From positions 1-64,000 of the forward strand of contig NZ_PGGM01000002.1 of NCBI RefSeq assembly GCF_003010965.1: 64,000 nucleotides of DNA, written 5' to 3'. The DNA comes from Phyllobacterium sophorae. GTDB taxonomy: Bacteria; Pseudomonadota; Alphaproteobacteria; Rhizobiales; Rhizobiaceae. This document shows positions 7,181 through 14,468 of this stretch, piece after piece; the first letter of the stretch is position 1; every line of letters starts with the position of its first letter. Made by a program: the position numbers and the translations under genes. The notes beneath the pieces were generated by a model. That model saw nothing but the letters and a program-made list of their open reading frames with translations. It did not search any database and was not told where the DNA came from.

Positions 7181-9370
7181 TCAGCTCGTGGCGGCGTCCA
7201 ACAGCCTTGGAAAAACCATCCGCACCAAGGCACCACGACCGCCGTGGAAACTTTCCGGTGCATCGAGCATTTCAAGATGCCCGCCATGATCCTCGACGAT
7301 TTTCTTGACGATCGCGAGGCCGAGACCCGTTCCCTTTTCGCGTGTCGTTACATAGGGCTCAAGTAACTGGTGACGGTTTTCGGACGGCAATCCTTTGCCA
7401 TTATCAAGAACTTCGACAATGATCGATTGGCCAGCGGCAGTGGCGCGGATGAGAATAAAGCCTGCCGTGATCTGACCGGTCTCTAATACCGCATCAATGG
7501 ATTCCGAAGCATTCTTTATGATATTGCCGAAGGCCTGACCAAGCAGGCGGCTATCGAAATTTCCTAGAAGCGGTTCATTGGCAATATCGTGTTCAAACTT
7601 GATCCGGTTTTTGCTTATTTCGACGAGGAAGGACGCATCGCGCAATACGTCGCGGATGTCCGTCGCTGCCAGCTGGGGCTTTGGCATGCGAGCAAATTCG
7701 GAGAACTCGTCCACCATGCGGCCGATATCGCCGACCTGCCGGATGATGGTCTCGGTGCACTGGTCGAAAACCTCTCGATCTTCGACAATGACCTTGCCAT
7801 AGCGGCGCCGGATGCGTTCGGCGGACAGCTGTATCGGCGTCAATGGGTTTTTGATCTCATGGGCAATCCTGCGGGCCACATCGGCCCATGCAGATGAGCG
7901 ATGGGCGGCTACCAGGTCGGTAATGTCGTCGACTGTGACCACATAGGACGTGTTCTTGGTGTCAGCGTCTTCCCGGGTGATCTGGACATTGAAAGATCGT
8001 GCGATGCCACCGCGTGTGATGCTGATCTGTTTGCGGCTGGAAGACCGGCCGTTCTCGCGTGCAGCCACGAATACCGCACCGATCTCAGGTAAAATCTGGA
8101 CAAGGTTCTTGCTGGCTGCCTGCAGGCCGTCAATTGACAACATCTGTTCGGCCGGACGATTGAGCCCGGCGATATTGCCTTGCGAATTGACGCTGATGAC
8201 CCCAGCCGTCACGCCGGACAGGACTGCTTCTGTAAACCGCCTCCGCTCGTCGATCTCATCCTTGGCCGAGATGAGGTCGCTGTGCTGAGTTTTCAGCTGC
8301 TCTACCATGTTGTTGAACGTTTGCGAGAGCGAACCAATGTCACCATCCGATCCGCGCACGGGGACGGAGACGTCGAAATTGCCGGTGGCTACGTCCTCTG
8401 CTGCGCCGATCAGCATCCGGATCGGTTGAACGACGCGATTGGCGACCGCAATACCCGTCCACACTGCGGTGAGCAGCAACAGCAATGTGAGCTCGATGTA
8501 AAGCAGCGCGTAGGCGATCTGCGTATTGGAACGGTTGTTTGCCAGCGATTGATACTCAGTGTTGTTGTCCGTCATGACGCGCATATTGTCGAGCGCAGAG
8601 GAATCCACCGCACGGATTGTATAAAGATACAGGTCTGGCAAGGCCTGTGTCTTGACTACGGCGCCGACAAGATTTGTGTCCCCGGGCGGTATCAGCACAG
8701 GCTTGTCTCCGGCCGCACCTTTCAGCGCTTCCAAGGGCACTGCGGGCAATGAATGATCTACGAAGAGTTCTGCTCTGACGACAACCTCGCCGGTCGACTT
8801 GACCAACGATGCGCCCAGCAAATTATTGCGGCCGGCATCGTATGTCAGCCAATCCGAGAATGCGCCCCGGTCGAGACTGTAGAGAAGTCGCCTCTGATCC
8901 AGGTCTATCGCCATGGAAAGTGTTGTCGTCAACAGGCTCTGTACGTTGTCCTCCATGTAGGATTGCGCTGCCTTGATCGACATGTCGATGATCTGGTTAT
9001 TCTCCGGTTTGATCCATGAGTTCAGCCGGTTGTCCAGGACAATGAGCGAAAAACACGCAACAATAATCGACGGGATCGATGCAATCAGAGCAAAGATGAT
9101 CGCGATGTTGGTATGCAGGTCGTTGTGCTTTTCCTTGCTTTTGAACAGGAGCAGTTTTTTCAGCGTCGCGTAGGACAAATAGACCAGCACCAGAATGGAA
9201 ATGGCATTGGCAGCGATGATGAGCTGGGTCGTTTGCTTTGTCGGTGATACGTTGGTGATGCCCATCATGACGATGAACGAGACGATCGTTGTCGCCAAAA
9301 CCAGGAGCGTCATCACCAACGCGCCTTTCGGCAGAACCTGCGGTTTCACTACAGTCTTGCTGGCGGGCAT
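7181..9370 (-). CDS. ntrY: NtrY-like nitrogen-regulation sensor histidine kinase
   Basis: The 729-residue membrane sensor kinase has the NtrY plan. Three N-terminal membrane helices (about residues 17-37, 50-70 and 88-110) are followed by a periplasmic sensor region, a further helix near 285-308, a HAMP linker, a PAS domain, a HisKA domain with the phospho-acceptor in AHEIKNPLTPIQLSAERIRRRY, and a HATPase (NGKGLPSENRH, GTGLGLAIVKKIVEDHGG). NtrY usually works with the sigma-54 activator NtrX, encoded directly downstream in an ntrBC-ntrYX cluster. Here neither neighbour is a response regulator: the deformylase-like gene diverges upstream, and the 34-residue peptide and HWE kinase genes lie downstream. 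It may be a second NtrY paralogue, or the NtrX gene may have been relocated. Confidence 0.8.
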   Translation of the reverse strand: MPASKTVVKPQVLPKGALVMTLLVLATTIVSFIVMMGITNVSPTKQTTQLIIAANAISILVLVYLSYATLKKLLLFKSKEKHNDLHTNIAIIFALIASIPSIIVACFSLIVLDNRLNSWIKPENNQIIDMSIKAAQSYMEDNVQSLLTTTLSMAIDLDQRRLLYSLDRGAFSDWLTYDAGRNNLLGASLVKSTGEVVVRAELFVDHSLPAVPLEALKGAAGDKPVLIPPGDTNLVGAVVKTQALPDLYLYTIRAVDSSALDNMRVMTDNNTEYQSLANNRSNTQIAYALLYIELTLLLLLTAVWTGIAVANRVVQPIRMLIGAAEDVATGNFDVSVPVRGSDGDIGSLSQTFNNMVEQLKTQHSDLISAKDEIDERRRFTEAVLSGVTAGVISVNSQGNIAGLNRPAEQMLSIDGLQAASKNLVQILPEIGAVFVAARENGRSSSRKQISITRGGIARSFNVQITREDADTKNTSYVVTVDDITDLVAAHRSSAWADVARRIAHEIKNPLTPIQLSAERIRRRYGKVIVEDREVFDQCTETIIRQVGDIGRMVDEFSEFARMPKPQLAATDIRDVLRDASFLVEISKNRIKFEHDIANEPLLGNFDSRLLGQAFGNIIKNASESIDAVLETGQITAGFILIRATAAGQSIIVEVLDNGKGLPSENRHQLLEPYVTTREKGTGLGLAIVKKIVEDHGGHLEMLDAPESFHGGRGALVRMVFPRLLDAATS

Positions 9371-9540
9371 CCATTCGCCTCGTTGGATCCCCCGATCGTT
9401 CGGAGCGGATCACATAGTTCTGTTGTCGATTATCGGTCGTGGCGCCGCTTGTAAAGCAAGCTTGCATAACCAGCACACTTTGAGGCAACAGGAAGAATGG
9501 GCGCGTTGCCGATGTGCCACGGCTGCCTACGGAGAACCTT

Positions 9541-10047
9541 ATGACAATCCGCACCATACTTAAGTTTCCCCATCCAGGTCTGCGATCGCATGCCAAGCCT
9601 GTCACCGAGTTCGACGGTGGCCTGCAAATGCTGGCACAAGATCTCCTTGAGACAATGCGTGCTGCTCCCGGAATTGGTATTACCGCTCCGCACATTGGCG
9701 TCCTGAAACGGCTTGTCATCATTGAACTGGACCCGAATGCCGGCGCCCGGTTCTATGCCAATCCCGAAATAGAATGGGCCTCCGATGAATTTACCCGGCA
9801 CGAGGAGGGAAGCATTGCTATGCCGGGCGTCTCGAATGAACTGGAGCGACCCATATCAATACGCGTCCGCTACCAGGATCTTTCAGGTGTTTTACACACC
9901 GAGGAGGCGAGCGGCCTTTTGTCAGCTTGCCTGCAACATGAAATCGATCAGCTGGATGGCCTGTTCTGGATACATCGCCTGTCGAAATTGAAGCGTGATC
10001 GCGTGATCAAGCGCTTCGAAAAGTTGCAGCGCATCCAGAAAGCGTAG
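9541..10047 (+). CDS. Peptide deformylase-like protein lacking metal ligands
   Basis: The 168-residue protein has the peptide deformylase fold, but all three signature motifs are altered. Motif 1 reads GIGITAPHIG (44-53), where the conserved Gln is replaced by His. Motif 2 reads EEGSIAMPG, so the metal-binding Cys of EGCLS is Ser91. Motif 3 reads QHEIDQLDG, so the second metal-binding His of HExxH is Gln137; the first His and the catalytic Glu remain (133, 134). With two of three metal ligands gone it should not deformylate nascent chains as normal Def does. The ATG at 9541 follows GGAG; an earlier ATG at 9514 lacks this. A non-catalytic role is inferred. A genuine def is presumably elsewhere. 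Confidence 0.75.
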   Translation: MTIRTILKFPHPGLRSHAKPVTEFDGGLQMLAQDLLETMRAAPGIGITAPHIGVLKRLVIIELDPNAGARFYANPEIEWASDEFTRHEEGSIAMPGVSNELERPISIRVRYQDLSGVLHTEEASGLLSACLQHEIDQLDGLFWIHRLSKLKRDRVIKRFEKLQRIQKA

Positions 10048-10053
10048 GGCTGT

Positions 10054-10548
10054 TCAGCGGTGAATCGGGTCTTTCCAGGGGACGCCTTCCGGCTTTTCCA
10101 CAGGTTCGATATCGAGATTGACGACAACCGGTTCCTGACCGGAGCGGACAAGGACACATTCCAGTGCTTCGTCCGGGCTGGCGTTGATCTCTTGGTGCGG
10201 TACGTAGGGCGGTACGAAAATGAAGTCGCCGGGGCCAGCTTCCGCGACAAATTCCAGCCTCTCGCCCCAGCGCATGCGAGCGCGGCCCTTCACCACATAG
10301 ATAATGCTTTCCAGGTCGCCATGGTGATGCGCACCGGTCTTGGCATTGGCATGGATCACCACGGTGCCGGCCCAGATTTTCTCGGCGCCTGCCCGGGCAC
10401 GGTTGATCGCAGTTGCGCGATTCATGCCCGGTGTCTGTGCCGTGTTCGGATCAAGTGAATCGCCCGGAATTACCTTCACACCGTGCTTACGCCAGTCGAT
10501 AGGTTGCTGACGATCTTGGCCACCATCGTGGGGATGATTGTTGGACAA
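10054..10548 (-). CDS. Cupin-domain protein
   Basis: The protein has 164 residues from a TTG start at 10548. That start is chosen because AGGAG lies six bases before it, while the upstream ATG at 10593 has none. A single beta-barrel cupin domain occupies about residues 60-150. It has the metal-binding signature HHHGDLESIIYVVKG and a second motif PGDFIFVPPYVPHQEIN with the later His. Such proteins may be small dioxygenases, isomerases or ligand-binding proteins, and the specific function is not predictable. It converges with the deformylase-like gene, 6 bp between the two stops. Confidence 0.75.
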   Translation of the reverse strand: MSNNHPHDGGQDRQQPIDWRKHGVKVIPGDSLDPNTAQTPGMNRATAINRARAGAEKIWAGTVVIHANAKTGAHHHGDLESIIYVVKGRARMRWGERLEFVAEAGPGDFIFVPPYVPHQEINASPDEALECVLVRSGQEPVVVNLDIEPVEKPEGVPWKDPIHR

Positions 10549-10733
10549 GGTTATCTCCTGTTTCTTTCCAAGTATCGACGTCAATCTAATCAAGATTGCG
10601 ACGCTCGACCAGACTGGCTTTTAATGACGATTAATTAACCTCACCTCGGAGTATTTACCTTGACGATCTAACTCTTCGCTCGCCAATGTGTGTCAGCTGC
10701 GGGTGTTTCCGCAGTTGTCTGGAACGCTGGGTG

Positions 10734-12128
10734 ATGCCAATCAGTAAATCGCGAAAATCACCGTTCAATGCCGGGAATGAGCGCGGTGGTGATCGCCTGC
10801 TTCAGATCGAGGCGGTCTATGACAAGGTTCCCGTGGGCCTTTGCTACATCAATCGCCACGGAGTCTTCGTGACAATCAACGATCAGTTGTCACGCATGCT
10901 TGGAATTGCAAGTGAGTTGGCGCTGTGTCAGCGCATCGAAGACATTGTACCTGACCATGCGCCTCTTCTGCGCAAGGGATTGGAAGCGGCTCTCGCTGGA
11001 CTTGCCATTCCCGATCAACAGATCGAACATTGCGAAGATACATTCATGGTTTCTGCGGCACCAGTGATGAATGATCTGGGCGAGTTCGCTGGTATTTCCG
11101 TCGCCTACACCAACATCACGAATATGAGAAAAATGGCCGAGAAGCTGTGGGAAACCGAGCAGCGTACGGCCTATGCGCTCGAAAGTGCTGGCCAGTGGAT
11201 ATGGGACTTGAATATTGCGACGATGCGCGTGTGGCGTTCGCCGCAATACCGCATACTGCTCGGCCTTGACCCGAACGGCGCAGATTCAGAAAGCGTTGCC
11301 TGGGATATCGTGCACCCTGATGACAAGGCCCACGCGATTCAAGCGTTTGAGGATGCCGTCAGTGGTCGCACGTCACATTTTGAAGCGATATACCGTGTGC
11401 CGCGCGGCGCCGGCGGCAACGCATGGATACTAAGCCGTGGTAAGGTCGTTGAATATGGCCCCGACGGTTCACCGTTGCGGCTCCTGGCGACAAGTGTCGA
11501 TATCAGCGCGCAGAAGCGTGTCGAGGAACAGCTCTCAACGACGGTACAGTTGCGGCTGGAACTCGAGCAGAAATTGCTGGAAGCCAACCGCAAGCTAAAG
11601 AACCAGTCGGAACGGGATCATCTGACCAATCTGCCCAATCGCCGGAAGTTCAGCCATCTGCTGAAACGGGAGTTCGTGCGTGCCATCGAAAATGCAGATA
11701 CCCTGGCGGTACTGATGGTCGATATCGACCATTTCAAGGCTTATAATGATTTCTACGGGCATCTGGCTGGGGACAAATGTCTCGTGCAGGTGGGACGCGC
11801 CTTGAACAAGGTAGTCAAGGATAGCGGGGGATCTGTTGCACGGTTTGGCGGTGAAGAATTTGCGGCACTCCTGCCCAGCATTGCAACAGAACGGGCCGCC
11901 GATATTGGTGGTCGAATGCTTGAAGCAATTTCCGCCATGCAGCTTGAGCACGGCGCCAGTCCAAGCGGGAAGGTTTCCGTCAGCATCGGCATGGCGGTCC
12001 TTGACGAAGCTCACCGTGTGGCCGTTCCCGGCCCCGACGACCTTCTGAATCTGGCTGACAGTGCGCTTTACGAATCGAAACGCAATGGACGTGGCAGGCT
12101 GAGTGTTTGGGGTGCCTTCACGAGATAG
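10734..12128 (+). CDS. PAS-PAS-GGDEF diguanylate cyclase
   Basis: This predicted soluble enzyme makes cyclic di-GMP from two GTP. From the ATG at 10734 it has 464 residues; an ATG at 10686 is possible, and neither has a strong ribosome-binding site. An N-terminal PAS domain (about 25-130) and a PAS_3-type domain (WIWDLNIATMRVWRSPQYR, about 150-265) sense an unknown signal. A coiled linker follows. The GGDEF domain then carries DHLTNLPNRR, VDIDHFKAYND and the active-site loop RFGGEEF. The position of the RxxD inhibitory site before the loop reads DSGG, so product inhibition through that site is probably lost. Its 3' end overlaps the convergent LacI-family gene by 11 bp. Confidence 0.85.
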   Translation: MPISKSRKSPFNAGNERGGDRLLQIEAVYDKVPVGLCYINRHGVFVTINDQLSRMLGIASELALCQRIEDIVPDHAPLLRKGLEAALAGLAIPDQQIEHCEDTFMVSAAPVMNDLGEFAGISVAYTNITNMRKMAEKLWETEQRTAYALESAGQWIWDLNIATMRVWRSPQYRILLGLDPNGADSESVAWDIVHPDDKAHAIQAFEDAVSGRTSHFEAIYRVPRGAGGNAWILSRGKVVEYGPDGSPLRLLATSVDISAQKRVEEQLSTTVQLRLELEQKLLEANRKLKNQSERDHLTNLPNRRKFSHLLKREFVRAIENADTLAVLMVDIDHFKAYNDFYGHLAGDKCLVQVGRALNKVVKDSGGSVARFGGEEFAALLPSIATERAADIGGRMLEAISAMQLEHGASPSGKVSVSIGMAVLDEAHRVAVPGPDDLLNLADSALYESKRNGRGRLSVWGAFTR

Positions 12129-13179
12129 GCCGTTGCATGCCGCGTATCGACTTCCTCCAAATCATGGGTGCATGCAGGTTGATCGACCGGACTTCTGGTT
12201 GCGATTCTCCTCCATGGTTTGCGAGCCATGCAATACTGTTTTTCACGATTTCGTCGACCGGCTGGGAAAACGTCGTGAGCGCATACGATGCCCATGCTGC
12301 CTGCTCGATATCATCAAAACCGACCACGCAGACGTCTTCCGGAATCCGCAGCCCGAAATCATGACGTGCTCCGTCCATCAGTCCAAACGCCATGAGGTCA
12401 TTGACGCAGAATACCGCATCTGGTTGCTTTGGTTCAGCAAACAAGGTTTGGGCAATCTTGCGGCCGCTCTCATAGACTGTGTTGCCATGTCGAACGACCG
12501 TCACATCAAGGCCGAATTCCGCCGCGGCAGCAACGAAGCCTCGTTCGCGAGCCATCAGGCTCGGGGTGCCAACCGCTGAGTTGGCGAGAGCAAGGTGGCG
12601 GCAACCGGCGCGTAAAAATGCACTTACTGTCACTCTCGCGGCATGGCCGTCATCAAGATTGATGCGGAAAGGCCCGTCGATCTCGTCATCCCTGTTGATC
12701 AGAACAATGCGCTGTCCACTGTCGAGACAGAGTTTTGTGATTGCTTTGTCCGGTAGCCCAGACAAGAGAATGGAGGCGTCGGCGCGGTAATGCAGGGTCT
12801 GTCGCAACGCCGCATCGACGCTGCCATCCGATCGATCCGTGTTGATCAGCATCGAAATCTTGCCGGCCCGCTGCAATTCGTGGGTGAGGGCGCGTACCAA
12901 CCGGGCGCGGTAGGGCGTATCCATCTCCGATACGACGAGGCAGACAATACCGCTTTCGCTGCGCATCAAACCGCGCGCCAACTGATTGACATGATAGCCA
13001 AGCGCTTGCGCGGCCGCCATGACGCGCTGACGCGTTTCATCCGATACGCTGGCGCCGGGCGTAAACGTGCGCGACACTGCCGACCGGGAAACGCCGGCCC
13101 GCTTCGCAACATCATCGGCGCTGACGAATGATTTGTTCAATTGCCTGATCCCACCGATTAGCGCTCTCCCTTCTATCAT
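12118..13179 (-). CDS. LacI-family transcriptional regulator
   Basis: The 353-residue regulator has an N-terminal helix-turn-helix (VSADDVAKRAGVSRSAVSR) with the LacI hinge helix at about residues 58-66 (YHVNQLARGLM). A periplasmic-binding-protein-like sugar-sensing domain follows to the C-terminus. The start is uncertain: ATG 13179 is used, but a TTG at 13140 nearer the DNA-binding domain is possible. It diverges from an AfuABC-like transport operon, with a LacI-type palindrome between them. I infer that it represses that operon and perhaps itself until a sugar or sugar-phosphate effector binds. Confidence 0.85.
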   Translation of the reverse strand: MIEGRALIGGIRQLNKSFVSADDVAKRAGVSRSAVSRTFTPGASVSDETRQRVMAAAQALGYHVNQLARGLMRSESGIVCLVVSEMDTPYRARLVRALTHELQRAGKISMLINTDRSDGSVDAALRQTLHYRADASILLSGLPDKAITKLCLDSGQRIVLINRDDEIDGPFRINLDDGHAARVTVSAFLRAGCRHLALANSAVGTPSLMARERGFVAAAAEFGLDVTVVRHGNTVYESGRKIAQTLFAEPKQPDAVFCVNDLMAFGLMDGARHDFGLRIPEDVCVVGFDDIEQAAWASYALTTFSQPVDEIVKNSIAWLANHGGESQPEVRSINLHAPMIWRKSIRGMQRPIS

Positions 13180-13280
13180 CTTGCACGCGATTGCGTGGGC
13201 TTGCAATCCCGCATTAGGCCTCAAATATTCGCGCATCGAGCAGTCATTCAGCTTGACAGCCTGTCTCAGCATGTGAAATC

Positions 13281-13298
13281 TTTGCACACGCTTGCAAA
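13281..13298. promoter_or_regulatory. LacI-type operator
   Basis: TTTGCACACGCTTGCAAA is an inverted repeat (TTTGCA...TGCAAA) with a central CG-type core typical of LacI-family operators. It lies 45 bp before the binding-protein start and about 100 bp before the regulator start. A second, weaker inverted repeat, CACGC-GATT-GCGTG, lies at 13184-13197 just before the regulator. Both are by eye. Confidence 0.55.
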
Positions 13299-13342
13299 AA
13301 GGCGTGCGGCATGGAGGTGCCGCTTTTTCAGGGAGGAAAATC

Positions 13343-14371
13343 ATGCGTTCTGTATTCGCAATCGCTGCCGCTTTTGCCGTTGGTCTTCAGATGATGCCAA
13401 CCGAAGTGCGCGCTGCGGACAATCTCAATTTGATCTGCTCGGCCGATGTCGTCATCTGTGAGTTGATGAAGGGCATGTTCGAGAAAGAAACCGGCATTCA
13501 GGTTAATATGGTGCGTCTGTCATCGGGCGAAACCTACGCCAAGATCCGAGCTGAGGCACGCAACCCGAAAACCGATATCTGGTGGGCTGGTACGGGTGAT
13601 CCGCATTTGCAGGCCGCATCCGAAGGACTGACACAGGAATACAAGTCGCCCATGCTCGACCAGTTGCAGGATTGGGCGAAGAAGCAGGCAGAGAGTGCTG
13701 GATACAAGACGGTTGGCGTTTATGCCGGTGCGCTTGGCTGGGGCTACAACACAGAGATCGTCAAGACTAAGGGCCTGAAGGAAGCAAAATGCTGGGCGGA
13801 CTTGATCGATCCATCCTTCAAGGGTGAAATCCAGATCGCCAACCCGAATTCATCTGGCACGGCCTACACGGCGTTGGCGTCCCTTGTGCAGATAATGGGC
13901 GAAGACAAGGCTTTTGACTACCTGAAGCAGCTCAATGCCAACGTCTCGCAATATACCAAGTCCGGATCGGCGCCGGTGAAGGCTGCTGCACGCGGAGAAA
14001 CGGCGCTCGGTATTGTCTTTATGCATGACGCCGTCGCGCAGATTGCCGAAGGCTTCCCTGTAAAGGCCGTCGCTCCTTGCGAAGGCACGGGATATGAAAT
14101 CGGTTCTATGTCGATCATTAAAGGCGCTCGCAATCTTGATGCCGCGAAGAAATGGTACGACTGGGCGCTGACTGCCGAAGTGCAATCGCACATGAAGGAA
14201 GCAAAATCCTTCCAGCTACCTTCGAACAAGTCTGCGACGGTTCCGCCGGAAGCGCCGAGGTTCGAAGACATAAAGTTGATCGACTACGACTTCAAGACCT
14301 ATGGCGACCCGGCCAAGCGCAAGCAGTTGCTAGATCGCTGGGACAAGGAAATTGGCGCAAGCGCCAACTGA
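13343..14371 (+). CDS. AfuA-like periplasmic binding protein, probably for sugar phosphate
   Basis: The 342-residue protein has a signal peptide (cleavage near VRAAD) and belongs to the binding-protein group often annotated as ferric-iron (FbpA/AfuA). The start at 13343 follows GGGAGG. AfuA of Actinobacillus was shown to bind hexose phosphates, through residues I recall as His205, Asp206 and Glu229. This protein has HD in FMHDAVAQIAEG and a Glu exactly 24 positions after that His (GYEIGS), the same spacing. The tandem Tyr iron ligands typical of FbpA are not evident near the C-terminus. With a LacI regulator and a phosphatase-family gene in the operon, sugar phosphate is the better guess. Confidence 0.7.
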   Translation: MRSVFAIAAAFAVGLQMMPTEVRAADNLNLICSADVVICELMKGMFEKETGIQVNMVRLSSGETYAKIRAEARNPKTDIWWAGTGDPHLQAASEGLTQEYKSPMLDQLQDWAKKQAESAGYKTVGVYAGALGWGYNTEIVKTKGLKEAKCWADLIDPSFKGEIQIANPNSSGTAYTALASLVQIMGEDKAFDYLKQLNANVSQYTKSGSAPVKAAARGETALGIVFMHDAVAQIAEGFPVKAVAPCEGTGYEIGSMSIIKGARNLDAAKKWYDWALTAEVQSHMKEAKSFQLPSNKSATVPPEAPRFEDIKLIDYDFKTYGDPAKRKQLLDRWDKEIGASAN

Positions 14372-14392
14372 TCCCTCCGCGCTTCTGACGCT

Positions 14393-14423
14393 TATATGTC
14401 CGGACCGACCGTCCGGACATATA
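14393..14423 (+). other. Perfect 13-bp intercistronic stem-loop
   Basis: TATATGTCCGGAC, loop CGACC, then the exact complement. It follows the binding-protein stop by about 20 bp and precedes the permease gene. There is no T-run, so it looks like an mRNA-stabilising or attenuating hairpin rather than a full terminator. This position is common where a binding protein is made in excess over its permease. Confidence 0.65.
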
Positions 14424-14468
14424 GTCAGCGCAGGCAACTATCTTTCATGAATCAAGGCGGCAAGTGGC

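Noticed and set aside
9541-10047. Functional peptide deformylase (def)
   Set aside because: Cys and second His metal ligands are replaced by Ser and Gln, so a standard def label would mislead.
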